A stretch of 64,000 nucleotides of DNA from Ruegeria halocynthiae (GTDB taxonomy: Bacteria > Pseudomonadota > Alphaproteobacteria > Rhodobacterales > Rhodobacteraceae): the NCBI RefSeq assembly GCF_900106805.1, contig NZ_FNNP01000005.1, forward strand, positions 124,001-188,000, in the 5' to 3' direction. The translations under genes and the position numbers were made by a program. Below are positions 54,632 through 63,674 of the stretch, piece by piece. Under the pieces are notes generated by a model. The model was not told where the DNA came from and ran no database searches. It worked only from the letters and a program-made list of their open reading frames with translations. Every line of letters begins with the position of its first letter. Within the stretch, counting starts at the first letter, position 1.

Positions 54632-55636
54632 ATGTTTCAATTCTGCAGATTTACCGCCACCCGGGCGGTTATGGCGTTGGTCACTCTGGTCATCGTTTCG
54701 CTGATCGTTTTTTCGTTGATGGAGCTGGTGCCCGGTGACTGCGCCGAGCGCTATTTGGCGTATAAGAACACCCAAGGTTCTGCGATCACTGTTGCAGATG
54801 TTGCAGCAGAACGCGCCCGGCTGGGGCTGGATCAACCATTCCTGACCAGATGGGCCACGTGGTTGTCCGGGGCGTTTCGCGGTGATTTCGGCGAAAGCTG
54901 TATTCTACGGGTCAACATCGCGCAGTTGTTGGGTGACAAGTTCTGGCTGTCGCTGTGGATCTGCCTGGGCGCATTGACTCTGGCTTATGCCATTGCGATC
55001 CCTGTCGGTATTATTTCAGCCGCCTCACGCAATGCGGCGCTGAACAACTCGCTGCGGATCGTCAGCTATCTGGGTCTGGCGATGCCGAACTTCCTGCTGG
55101 CCCTGATGGTGATGCTGGTTTCGACCGTCTATTTCGGCGAAACGCTGACGGGCTTGTTTTCACCCGAATATAAAGAAGCGCCCTGGTCATGGGGCAAATT
55201 CGTGGACTTGCTGAAACATGCCTGGCTGCCGATCTTTATTCTGGGATGGTCAGCCACCGCCTTTGCTTTGCAGACCGTCCGCGCGCTGATGTCGGATGAG
55301 ATCGGCAAGCTTTACGTCACGGCTGCTGCTGCGCGGGGCATCTATGGCCGCCGCCTGCTGTGGCGCTATCCGGCCCGTCACGCACTGGGGCCGATCGTCA
55401 ACAGCCTTGGCTTTGACCTGAACCGGATTTTCAACGAACTGCCCATCGTGGCGCTGATCTTGACTTTGACTGAAGCCGGGGCGCTGTTGCTTGAAGCGTT
55501 GGCGCGATCCAATGACCAGCAACTTGCCGGGGCCATCATATTTCTGCTGACGGCATCGATCGTGACGTTGAATTTCTTCACCGACATTCTGCTTGCGGCC
55601 ATCGATCCGCGCGTCCGCAATAGTATCCTCAGGTGA
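54632..55636 (+). CDS. ABC transporter permease, DppB-like
   Basis: A 334-residue permease with six hydrophobic segments. The N-terminal helix is RAVMALVTLVIVSLIVFSLM, and ARLGLDQPFLTRWATWLSGA and RGDFGES are typical of DppB proteins. The EAA-type loop lies near TAAAARGIYGRRLLWRYPAR. It lies 61 bases after the binding-protein gene and is followed by the second permease after four bases. Confidence 0.9.
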   Translation: MFQFCRFTATRAVMALVTLVIVSLIVFSLMELVPGDCAERYLAYKNTQGSAITVADVAAERARLGLDQPFLTRWATWLSGAFRGDFGESCILRVNIAQLLGDKFWLSLWICLGALTLAYAIAIPVGIISAASRNAALNNSLRIVSYLGLAMPNFLLALMVMLVSTVYFGETLTGLFSPEYKEAPWSWGKFVDLLKHAWLPIFILGWSATAFALQTVRALMSDEIGKLYVTAAAARGIYGRRLLWRYPARHALGPIVNSLGFDLNRIFNELPIVALILTLTEAGALLLEALARSNDQQLAGAIIFLLTASIVTLNFFTDILLAAIDPRVRNSILR

Positions 55637-55640
55637 CCAG

Positions 55641-56771
55641 ATGACCGCGAGCTCCACCAACCAACAGGCAAAAGAAGCCTATTTCACCGCCTCACAGCGA
55701 CAGCTGATCTGGGCAAGATTCAAGAGACAGCGTGCAGCCATGGTTGCTGCATCGGTTCTGGTCGTGTTGATCCTGTCGGGTATTTTCGCACCATTCCTAT
55801 CCCCCTACGATCCAACGGCCGCAGGGCGTGACAAAGATTATCTGAACGGCGCACCTCAAATCCCGAAATTCTGCGACAAGAATGGCTGCTCGGTCCGACC
55901 GTTCCTGCATGGTGTGACCCGCGAACGCTCGCTGGCGACGAATTTCCGCTGGGTTGAGACGGTTAACGAGGACGAACGCAGATATATCCAGTTCTTTGTG
56001 AGGGGCGACAAATACAAGCTGTTCGGCTTCATACCCGGTGACATCCACCTGTTTGGTGCCGATGAGGGGTATGTTCATCTGTTCGGAACCGACAGTGCAG
56101 GCAAGGATATCTTCAGTCGAACGCTGCACGCGGTTTGGACGTCGTTGCAGGTCGGAACACTCGGGGTCATGATCTCGTTCGTGCTGGCGCTCGCGATTGG
56201 CGGAGTTGCCGGATATTATGGCGGTATGGTGGATAGCGTGATCCAGATGATCACCGATGCGATCCGAACGGTTCCTGCCATCCCCCTATTTATGGCGATT
56301 GCGGCCTTCATCCCGCCGGAATGGTCGGCTGAAACCAGGTTCTTTGTCATCACCGCCATTTTGGGACTGGTCGGCTGGCCCACGCTGGCACGACGTGTGC
56401 GCACCCATCTGCTGACGGAACGCAATCAGGAATATGTGCTTGCGGCAAAGCTATGTGGTGCATCGCCGGGGCACATCATCCGGCGTCATCTGCTGCCCAG
56501 TTTCACCAGCTATATCATCGTCGATCTGGTGATCTCATTTCCCTACATGGTGCTCAGCGAGACCGCGCTCAGCTTTATTGGATTGGGGCTAAAAGATCCG
56601 GTCAACTCGTTGGGTGTGATGCTGCAGAATGTGACCAAGGCGGATGTTCTGCTGAACTACCAATGGTATTTCATCCCGGTCATCTTTTTCGTCGTGCTTG
56701 TGATGTCTTTTGTGTTCGTCGGCGATGGTCTGCGTGATGCGGCTGACCCCTATTCGGAGACCCGCAAATGA
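55641..56771 (+). CDS. ABC transporter permease, DppC-like, with large periplasmic insert
   Basis: A 376-residue permease. The start is taken at the ATG at 55641; the frame runs on to 55593 inside the preceding gene. Between helix 1 (about 32-55) and the family motif HLFGTDSAGKDIFSRTLHAV there is an insert of about 90 residues with two cysteines (CDKNGC) and RYIQFFVRGDKYKLFGFIPG. Standard DppC proteins lack most of this. The EAA loop reads AAKLCGASPGHIIRRHLLPS. It overlaps the first ATPase gene by four bases. Confidence 0.9.
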   Translation: MTASSTNQQAKEAYFTASQRQLIWARFKRQRAAMVAASVLVVLILSGIFAPFLSPYDPTAAGRDKDYLNGAPQIPKFCDKNGCSVRPFLHGVTRERSLATNFRWVETVNEDERRYIQFFVRGDKYKLFGFIPGDIHLFGADEGYVHLFGTDSAGKDIFSRTLHAVWTSLQVGTLGVMISFVLALAIGGVAGYYGGMVDSVIQMITDAIRTVPAIPLFMAIAAFIPPEWSAETRFFVITAILGLVGWPTLARRVRTHLLTERNQEYVLAAKLCGASPGHIIRRHLLPSFTSYIIVDLVISFPYMVLSETALSFIGLGLKDPVNSLGVMLQNVTKADVLLNYQWYFIPVIFFVVLVMSFVFVGDGLRDAADPYSETRK

Positions 56772-57766
56772 GCTTGATTGACGTCAAGAACCTGTCCGTC
56801 CAGTTCAAAACCGATGAAGGGTTGATCACAGCGGTTGAGGACGTCTCGTTCTCATTGGCACCGGGTGAGGTTCTGGGGCTGGTCGGCGAAAGCGGATCAG
56901 GGAAATCGGTGACCGCAAAGTCGATGATGAAGCTAAACCCTCCAAACGCGATCTATGCTCCGGAATGCCGGATCGATCTGCATTTGGACAGCGGACCGGT
57001 TGATGTGATGGCTCTGAAGCGGCCCCGAGACATGGAGATTGTGCGCGGCGGGGCGATCAGCATGATCTTTCAGGAACCGATGGCCAGCTTTGCCCCGGCC
57101 ATTACCATCGGCAAGCAGATGGTCGAACAATTGCTGATCCATACGGATTTGAACAAGAAGCAGGCCAAAGACCTGTCCATCGAAATGCTGGATCGGGTAG
57201 GCATCCTTGAACCGGCAACCCGGTTCAACCAGTATGCGTTCGAACTGTCGGGCGGGATGCGTCAACGGGCGATGATCGCCATGGCGCTTTCGACCAAGCC
57301 TAAGCTGCTGATCGCGGACGAACCGACAACGGCGCTGGACGTGACCATTCAGGCGCAGGTTTTGGATTTGATGAAGGATCTGGTGGCCGAGTTCGGCATG
57401 GGTATCGTCTTTATCACCCATGACCTGAGCGTCGTCGCCCAGACCGCCGACCGTGTTGCAGTGATGTATCTGGGGCGGATCATGGAAAGCGGCCCGGTGC
57501 GCGAAGTGATCCGTCACCCGGCCCACGCCTATACGCGCGGGCTGCTGAACGCGCTGCCCAAACTCGATGATCTGGACGCACCGCTGACCCCGATCCCCGG
57601 CGACATCCCCTCGCCGTTAGAGCGGCCATCAGGTTGCGTGTTCCATCCGCGTAACCCGGAACTAAAACCCGGATCGCGGTATGAGACGGAGCGCCCGCCC
57701 CTGACCGAAGTCAGCCCCGGTCATTTCGCAGCCATTTTCCCAGAAGACGTACCCGGCCAGCCATGA
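56768..57766 (+). CDS. ABC transporter ATP-binding protein, DppD-like
   Basis: A 332-residue ATPase with Walker A GLVGESGSGKSVTAKSM, the signature ELSGGMRQRAMIAMAL, Walker B KLLIADEPTTALDVTIQAQV and switch histidine VFITHDLSVVAQTADRV. The C-terminal oligopeptide-transporter region with PLTPIPGDIPSPLERPSGCV and FHPRN is present, but only two of the usual iron-sulfur cysteines can be suspected. ATGA overlaps link it to the permease and to the second ATPase. Confidence 0.92.
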   Translation: MSLIDVKNLSVQFKTDEGLITAVEDVSFSLAPGEVLGLVGESGSGKSVTAKSMMKLNPPNAIYAPECRIDLHLDSGPVDVMALKRPRDMEIVRGGAISMIFQEPMASFAPAITIGKQMVEQLLIHTDLNKKQAKDLSIEMLDRVGILEPATRFNQYAFELSGGMRQRAMIAMALSTKPKLLIADEPTTALDVTIQAQVLDLMKDLVAEFGMGIVFITHDLSVVAQTADRVAVMYLGRIMESGPVREVIRHPAHAYTRGLLNALPKLDDLDAPLTPIPGDIPSPLERPSGCVFHPRNPELKPGSRYETERPPLTEVSPGHFAAIFPEDVPGQP

Positions 57767-58584
57767 CAAATGCATTGATCAAAACAGAAAACCTGTCGGT
57801 CGAATTTCCCCTTGGTGGTGGGTTGTTCAACAAACGCACGTTGAAGGCGGTCGACAATGTATCGATCGAAATCCCGCAGGGTGCTTTTGTCGGCGTGGTC
57901 GGCGAGTCCGGCTCGGGCAAGACAACACTTGGCCGCGCACTGCTGAATGCGGTTCCCATCACCAGCGGTAGCGCAAGCTATGACGATGGAGAAGAGCAGT
58001 TCGATCTGACCAAAATGTCAGCCACGGATCTCAAGGCTTATCGCCGCCGGGCTCAGCTGATTTTTCAGGACCCGTACGCTGCGCTGAGCCCCCGGATGAC
58101 CGTGCGCGACATCATCGCCGAACCGCTGGATGTGATGGGTCTGACCGCATCGCGCGAGGAAACCGATACGCGGGTGCGCGAGATTGCAGCCAAATGCCGT
58201 CTGAACCTGGAACATCTGCGCCGCTATCCGCACGCGTTTTCAGGCGGTCAGCGTCAGCGGATTTCAATCGCCCGGGCACTGGCCTGCAACCCGCGTTTCG
58301 TGGTTGCTGATGAATGTGTGGCGGCGTTGGATGTATCGATTCAGGCAGATATCCTGAACCTGCTGAAATCGCTCCAGCATGACATGGGCCTGACCTTCAT
58401 GTTCATCAGTCACGATCTGTCAGTTGTGGCTCATACCTGTGATTTTGTGGTTGTGATGTATCATGGTAAAATCGTCGAAAGCGCCCCAACGCGAGAGCTG
58501 TTTGCGGCGCCGAAGCAGGACTATACCAAGCGCTTGCTAGACGCGATCCCATCGCTTGACCCCGATCACCGAATACGCGCCTGA
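57763..58584 (+). CDS. ABC transporter ATP-binding protein, DppF-like
   Basis: A 273-residue ATPase with Walker A GVVGESGSGKTTLGRALL, Q-loop FQDPYAALSPRMTVRDII, signature AFSGGQRQRISIARAL and switch MFISHDLSVVAHTCDFVVV. The Walker B/D-loop segment reads VVADECVAALDVSIQADIL, with cysteine where most relatives have proline; the catalytic glutamate is kept. It lacks the C-terminal extension of DppD-type subunits. It ends the importer operon. Confidence 0.92.
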   Translation: MTNALIKTENLSVEFPLGGGLFNKRTLKAVDNVSIEIPQGAFVGVVGESGSGKTTLGRALLNAVPITSGSASYDDGEEQFDLTKMSATDLKAYRRRAQLIFQDPYAALSPRMTVRDIIAEPLDVMGLTASREETDTRVREIAAKCRLNLEHLRRYPHAFSGGQRQRISIARALACNPRFVVADECVAALDVSIQADILNLLKSLQHDMGLTFMFISHDLSVVAHTCDFVVVMYHGKIVESAPTRELFAAPKQDYTKRLLDAIPSLDPDHRIRA

Positions 58585-58638
58585 CCATCCGCTGCTGCAC
58601 TGAGAGATGGGTCGCACCAAGGGCAAAAGCCTGCATTA

Positions 58639-59736
58639 TCAGGGTGTACTGACCTGCGCCTGACCAGTTTCGGTCAGAACGATCTCGGTTGCGCCGTCGG
58701 TGCTGCGTTCGCTGGGCGGCACGAGAACATCGATGCCGGGCCGGTCGGGTCCAAAGGTGCTGCTGACCCGGCGGACCGAGCTGAGAATGGACAGCAATGC
58801 CGGCGAGGTTGCGGCCACAAAGTGCGATGAACCCGCATCGCTGTTGAAAGCGGTCGTGTCGATGACATTGATCGGATATTTGGCCAACGAATCGACCGAA
58901 CTGATATTACCCAGTCTTTCGCTATCGGCCGTACCACGCAGACGGGCCGAAACATTCAGGATCTTGTCCTTCTTCGATACCATCACCACAAACGGGTCGG
59001 GCGGTTCCTTGATGCTGTTCATCTGCGAACGGAACAGATCTACATCCAGATCGGGCGAGATCAGGATAACCCCTTCGATGTTGCGGTTCGACCAGCCGGG
59101 TTCGCGCAATTCAGCCTGCCGCATCATCTCCATCGACAGGGCGCCGCCCATCGAATGCGCGATTAGGATGACCCGTTTGACGCCAGATGACCGTAAAAAG
59201 CGGATGGTTTGCTCCAGCCCGTCACGTGCGAACAGCATACTGTCCAGATCGTAGGCATATCCGATCCCACGGGCCTGACTGGGCCACGAATAGATCAATA
59301 TCGTTCCGGGGATACCGATGTCATGGCTCAGTTGTGCCGCCCGAAACGCGGTTTCGGTCTGCGTAGCGTTATAGCCGTGAACAAAGATCACCACATCATC
59401 CACACCGTGCAACCGTGACTTCAAATCCTGACGGCCCGAGAATTCGGTGACATCGGCCAAGACAAACTGTTTTTTCGGATTTGGATTTGCGTAAGAGAAC
59501 TCAAGTGTTCCGGGCGTATGCGTCGGAGGAATCGAAACGGTCAGCTCGAGATATCGCAACGCCTCGGCACGCTTTGACCCGTAAGAGCCATCACCCTCAC
59601 GCGCACGGGTTGTGGCGGCAAAGACTGTGGCAGGGGTTCCGACCTTCAGAGCTTCGGGTGTGATTTCGGTTATAGTCCGGTCCGCACAGGCGCTCAGCAG
59701 ACACAGGCTTGCGATAATGATCAGATAACGTAGCAC
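58639..59736 (-). CDS. Lipoprotein alpha/beta hydrolase (DUF900 family)
   Basis: A 365-residue protein with a lipoprotein signal (lipobox LSAC, acylated C17). The alpha/beta-hydrolase core shows VVIFVHGYNATQTETAFRAA, the nucleophile elbow LIAHSMGGALSMEMMR, and an aspartate region VILISPDLDVDLF. The DUF900 family is of unknown substrate and often envelope-attached. It is convergent with the importer operon and lies upstream of hslU on the same strand with 97 bases between. Confidence 0.85.
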   Translation of the reverse strand: MLRYLIIIASLCLLSACADRTITEITPEALKVGTPATVFAATTRAREGDGSYGSKRAEALRYLELTVSIPPTHTPGTLEFSYANPNPKKQFVLADVTEFSGRQDLKSRLHGVDDVVIFVHGYNATQTETAFRAAQLSHDIGIPGTILIYSWPSQARGIGYAYDLDSMLFARDGLEQTIRFLRSSGVKRVILIAHSMGGALSMEMMRQAELREPGWSNRNIEGVILISPDLDVDLFRSQMNSIKEPPDPFVVMVSKKDKILNVSARLRGTADSERLGNISSVDSLAKYPINVIDTTAFNSDAGSSHFVAATSPALLSILSSVRRVSSTFGPDRPGIDVLVPPSERSTDGATEIVLTETGQAQVSTP

Positions 59737-59833
59737 GGTCTGCCTCTATGCAGTTACAGTGCTACGCTACCTTATTTCCCCGCTGCGTCCAGTCTGTGAA
59801 CGCGATTGATCGGCGATATTCCGGCTGGTTTTG

Positions 59834-61141
59834 TTACAAAACGTAACGGCTGAGATCTGTTGATTTTGTCAACTCACCCAGATTGTCGTCCACAAAGCCC
59901 GCATCAACGGTGATCTCAGAACCCGCCTGGTCGGGTGCGGTGAACGAAAGCTCTTCGAATACGCGCTCCATCACCGTATAGAGCCGCCGCGCACCGATAT
60001 TTTCAATGCTTTGGTTCACATCCGCCGCAATACGGGCCAGAGCCGCGATACCGTCTTCGGTGAAGCTGACGGTGACCTCTTCGGTGCCCATCAAGGCGGT
60101 ATACTGGAGAGTCAGCGCGTTGTCGGTCTCAGTCAGGATACGAACGAAATCCTCTTCGGTCAGGGCGCGCAGTTCCACGCGGATCGGCAGACGGCCCTGA
60201 AGCTCTGGCAGCAGGTCCGAGGGCTTGGCGATATGAAATGCGCCTGACGCGATGAACAGGATGTGGTCGGTTTTTACCGGACCATGCTTGGTGCTGACGG
60301 TGGTGCCTTCGATCAGAGGCAGAAGGTCACGCTGCACCCCTTCCCGGCTGACATCGCCGCCGCGCGCGTCCGAGCGCGCGCATACTTTGTCAATCTCATC
60401 CAGAAACACGATGCCGTTCTGTTCGACCGATTCCAACGCGATGCGATTGACAGTCTCATCATCCAACAGCTTATCGGCTTCTTCCCCGATCAGCGCCTCA
60501 TAGCTCTCGGCGACGGTCACGCGTTTCTTGACGGTGCGCCCGCCGAAGGCTTTGCCGAAGATATCACCCAGGTTCATCATCCCCATCTGGCCGCCGGGTT
60601 GGCCTGGAATGTCGAACATCGGCATGGGGTTCGAGGTGTCGGACAGCTCCAGTTCTATCTCGGTATCGTCCAACTCACCGGTTTTGAGCTTCTTGCGGAA
60701 CATCTCGCGCGTTGCCTCACGGGCGTCAGTCCCTGCGATGGCCTCAATCACGCGATCTTCGGCAGCTTGGTGGGCGCGGGCTTTGACATCCTCGCGCATG
60801 AAGTCGCGGGTCTGCAGGATTGCGGCATCAGCCAGATCGCGCACGATCTGTTCCACGTCACGGCCGACATAGCCGACCTCGGTGAACTTGGTGGCTTCGA
60901 CCTTGATGAACGGTGCGCGGGCGAGCTTGGCCAGACGGCGGCTGATTTCGGTTTTACCAACACCGGTGGGGCCGATCATCAGGATGTTCTTGGGATAAAC
61001 CTCATCGCGGATATCATCCGGCAGCTGCTTGCGTCGCCAGCGGTTACGCAGGGCGACGGCCACGGCGCGCTTGGCACCCTTCTGACCGATGATGAAACGG
61101 TCAAGTTCCGAGACAATCTCGCGCGGGGTCAGGTCGGTCAA
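59834..61141 (-). CDS. hslU: HslU, ATPase subunit of the HslVU protease
   Basis: Unfolds substrates for the HslV peptidase. The 435-residue AAA+ protein opens [20 protein letters not shown], with Walker [21 protein letters not shown], the pore motif [18 protein letters not shown], the I-domain insertion (about 105-240), Walker [12 protein letters not shown] and the C-terminal tail DLSRYVL that docks into HslV. It is complete. Its partner hslV lies 1.5 kb away, beyond an oppositely oriented MFS gene. Confidence 0.96.
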   Translation of the reverse strand: MTDLTPREIVSELDRFIIGQKGAKRAVAVALRNRWRRKQLPDDIRDEVYPKNILMIGPTGVGKTEISRRLAKLARAPFIKVEATKFTEVGYVGRDVEQIVRDLADAAILQTRDFMREDVKARAHQAAEDRVIEAIAGTDAREATREMFRKKLKTGELDDTEIELELSDTSNPMPMFDIPGQPGGQMGMMNLGDIFGKAFGGRTVKKRVTVAESYEALIGEEADKLLDDETVNRIALESVEQNGIVFLDEIDKVCARSDARGGDVSREGVQRDLLPLIEGTTVSTKHGPVKTDHILFIASGAFHIAKPSDLLPELQGRLPIRVELRALTEEDFVRILTETDNALTLQYTALMGTEEVTVSFTEDGIAALARIAADVNQSIENIGARRLYTVMERVFEELSFTAPDQAGSEITVDAGFVDDNLGELTKSTDLSRYVL

Positions 61142-61332
61142 GGCGCAGTCCTTTCGGTCGGCATGGCTAAACTTGGGCTTAGGTAGTTATGCAACGGGCG
61201 AAAACAACCAAGCTCTTCTCATTGACAGCGTTGGTTAGCAACGCCCCATCCGGTTTGCAAATGCTTTCCATAGGTGAAACGCGCGCCCTCTGATACTGTA
61301 TTATCAAGGTGTTGCGGGACCGGAGTGTAAAG

Positions 61333-62574
61333 ATGTCGAAAATAGCCAAGATCACCCTGCTGTTTGTTGTCTTTGTCGACCTGATAGGGCAAGGGCTGGT
61401 CTTTCCCATCATCAACTCTCTGATCATGGAAACAAAGTCGGGTTTTCTGCCTGAAAGCACGGCCATGGGGACCCGGCATTTCTACTATGGCTTGGTGATT
61501 GGGTGTTTTTTCCTGTCGTGGTTTCTGGGGGTGGTCTATGTCTCGAAAGTCTCGGATTCCATCGGGCGTAAGAACGCCCTTCTGGTGTGTTTGACCGGGG
61601 CACTTGTTGGCTATGCCCTGACCATTGCTGCGCTTTACCTCAACAGCCTTCTTCTGCTGATTGTTGGCCGATCGATCACCGGGTTTACCGCGGGCAACCA
61701 ACCTATTGCACAAGCGGCGATGATCGATGGCAGCACCGATGCTGCGGACCGTGACCGGAACATGGGCTACATCGTGACAGGAGTCAGCTTCGGCCTTGTT
61801 GGCGGTCCGATTATCGGCGCGGTCCTATCCGATACCGCCTTGCTGGGAAGTGTTGCGACGTTGAAAACGCCCTTTTACGGGGCGTTTGTTCTGGTCCTGA
61901 TCGCAATCTTCCTTGTGACCACTTTCTTCAAGGACACCAGAACCGAACGCGAACCCTTTGTCTTCCGCCCGCGGGACATTACCGATGGCCTGATTGCGGT
62001 GAGAGACCACCCATTGGTTCTGAAAATCATGCCGGTCTATGCGCTGTTCATGATCGCCAACGTTACCTTCTATGTGTTCGTCGACAACTTTCTGACCAGC
62101 GCCTGGGGCTACGGCGTGATCGGAGGTAGCATGGCAATGGTGGTGATCGGCATTGCACTGGCCTTTTCCAGCACGTTCCTCGTGAAGCCCGCCCAAGAAA
62201 GGTTCAGCAAGCACCAGATCATCTACGTCTCGCTGGTAATAATGGTGATCTGCGGATTTGGTTTCGCCTTCAGCCCCAGCGGTGTATTGAGCTATGTGCC
62301 GGTCTTCTTCTTCTATTTCTTCTTTGGCGTGTCCTACCCGACGCTGCTGGGCCTGTTCTCATCCAGCGTCAGCGAGACCGATCAGGGCTGGGTCATGGGC
62401 GTAACCACAGCCGTGTTCTGCCTTGCGGGCGGTGTCATGTCCCTGATCGGCGGTGGATTGATGAGCATCGACATCCGCCTGCCCTATTACATCGTCATCG
62501 TCACGGCCCTGCTGGGCCTGATTGGGATGCATATGCGCTGGAAAGGGAAAGAGATCAAAACGCTGTTAGCCTGA
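61333..62574 (+). CDS. MFS transporter (drug/metabolite:H+ antiporter-like)
   Basis: A 413-residue membrane protein with about twelve helices. The MFS loop 2-3 motif appears as FLGVVYVSKVSDSIGRKNAL (D-x-x-G-R-K), and motif C-like GVSFGLVGGPIIGAVLSD lies in helix 5. The substrate is unknown; architecture matches TetA/Bcr-type efflux proteins. I used the ATG at 61333, with GGAG seven bases upstream, rather than the GTG at 61309. It is inserted, in opposite orientation, between hslU and hslV. Confidence 0.88.
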   Translation: MSKIAKITLLFVVFVDLIGQGLVFPIINSLIMETKSGFLPESTAMGTRHFYYGLVIGCFFLSWFLGVVYVSKVSDSIGRKNALLVCLTGALVGYALTIAALYLNSLLLLIVGRSITGFTAGNQPIAQAAMIDGSTDAADRDRNMGYIVTGVSFGLVGGPIIGAVLSDTALLGSVATLKTPFYGAFVLVLIAIFLVTTFFKDTRTEREPFVFRPRDITDGLIAVRDHPLVLKIMPVYALFMIANVTFYVFVDNFLTSAWGYGVIGGSMAMVVIGIALAFSSTFLVKPAQERFSKHQIIYVSLVIMVICGFGFAFSPSGVLSYVPVFFFYFFFGVSYPTLLGLFSSSVSETDQGWVMGVTTAVFCLAGGVMSLIGGGLMSIDIRLPYYIVIVTALLGLIGMHMRWKGKEIKTLLA

Positions 62575-62596
62575 GGCCGTTATGCGTTCCAATTGA

Positions 62597-62641
62597 ATCG
62601 AAATACGCTGCCCATCCCTTTGGTCGAACGCGTATTTCGAT
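62597..62641. repeat. 12-bp perfect inverted repeat between convergent MFS and hslV genes
   Basis: Arms at 62597-62608 and 62630-62641 (ATCGAAATACGC and its complement) are separated by 21 bases. It lies in the 97-base gap between two convergent stops, 22 bases after the MFS stop. Without a T-run, it may be a bidirectional Rho-linked terminator or a protein-binding palindrome. Confidence 0.55.
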
Positions 62642-62671
62642 GCATTGTATCTGGATAAAACGCAGAACGTC

Positions 62672-63223
62672 CTAGATCGTCTCGACCGTCAGATTGCCGT
62701 TGGTGTAGACGCAGATATCAGCAGCAATCGCCATGGCCTCGCGCGCCACGTCTTCGGCGGGCTTGTCGCCGTCCATCATCGCACGCGCTGCAGCAAGGGC
62801 AAAGTTGCCACCCGATCCGATGGCGGCGACGTTGTGTTCAGGCTCAAGCACGTCCCCTGCCCCGGTGATCACGAACAGATCCTTGCCGTCGGTGACGATC
62901 AGCATCGCCTCAAGCTTTTGCAGGTATTTGTCAGTGCGCCAATCTTTGGCCAACTCGACCGAGGCGCGGGCCAGCTGGCCTGGTGTGGCCTCAAGCTTTA
63001 CCTCTAGTCGTTCCAGCAGAGTGAAAGCGTCCGCAGTTGATCCGGCAAACCCGGCGACGATTTCAAACCCACCCGGTGACAGACGGCGCACCTTGCGCGC
63101 TGTGCCTTTGATCACAGTCTGGCCCAGGCTGACTTGCCCGTCCCCGGCGACGACAACCTGCCCGCCCTTCTTGACGCCAATGATGGTAGTGCCGTGCCAG
63201 CCGGGAAAATCGCTGTCTGCCAT
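62672..63223 (-). CDS. hslV: HslV, proteolytic subunit of the HslVU protease
   Basis: A threonine peptidase of the proteasome-beta fold. From the ATG at 63223 the protein is 183 residues. The short propeptide ends at HG and exposes catalytic T12 ([11 protein letters not shown]). [35 protein letters not shown] and [14 protein letters not shown] are all family-typical. The longer frame to 63340 has no ribosome site and is not used. It faces the same way as hslU but is separated from it. Confidence 0.95.
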   Translation of the reverse strand: MADSDFPGWHGTTIIGVKKGGQVVVAGDGQVSLGQTVIKGTARKVRRLSPGGFEIVAGFAGSTADAFTLLERLEVKLEATPGQLARASVELAKDWRTDKYLQKLEAMLIVTDGKDLFVITGAGDVLEPEHNVAAIGSGGNFALAAARAMMDGDKPAEDVAREAMAIAADICVYTNGNLTVETI

Positions 63224-63420
63224 GAATGCCTCCGTTATCCGTGTTGCCATATATGGGCTGGGCACGGGTTCTGCGCAACCGGTTCTCAGACCTCTCAAAA
63301 GATATGCAGAAAATGCAAACCGGGGCTGTTGAGTCAGCATTTGTGAGACTCAGCCACCGGAGTTACATGAGGCCTACAACCGACAACGGGTCGGCTGTTT
63401 CTGTTAAAAGGACTAAGCAC

Positions 63421-63618
63421 ATGGCTAACGCAATCGCAAAAAACCATGCGCCGCTCGGAGCAGTCACCATCCTGCACGCAGTGGATGCATTCACCCACGC
63501 CTTCGAAAATGTTGTCGAATGGTATCAATCTCGCAAGACCCGCAATGAGCTCGCGCGTCTGAGCGATGAGCAACTTGATGATATCGGCCTGAATCGTGCT
63601 GACATCGCCAAGTTCTGA
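63421..63618 (+). CDS. DUF1127-domain small protein (YjiS-like)
   Basis: A 65-residue protein ending in the DUF1127 motif WYQSRKTRNELARLSDEQLD followed by DIGLNRADIAKF. Small DUF1127 proteins in alphaproteobacteria have been linked to RNA turnover and to phosphate and carbon homeostasis. The ATG at 63421 has AAAAGGA 11-17 bases upstream and matches the family length; the frame is open to 63226. It is divergent from hslV and followed by an intrinsic terminator. Confidence 0.88.
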   Translation: MANAIAKNHAPLGAVTILHAVDAFTHAFENVVEWYQSRKTRNELARLSDEQLDDIGLNRADIAKF

Positions 63619-63645
63619 TTCAGGATCAGAAAGACACGTAAGATG

Positions 63646-63674
63646 AGCCGCTCGCCTGGGCGGCTTTTTCTTTT
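63646..63674 (+). terminator. Rho-independent terminator of the DUF1127 gene
   Basis: A 6-bp G+C-rich stem (63646-63651 with 63660-63665), an 8-base loop and a T-rich tail of ten Ts interrupted by one C. It lies 28 bases after the DUF1127 stop and directly abuts the stop of the convergent gene. Confidence 0.8.
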
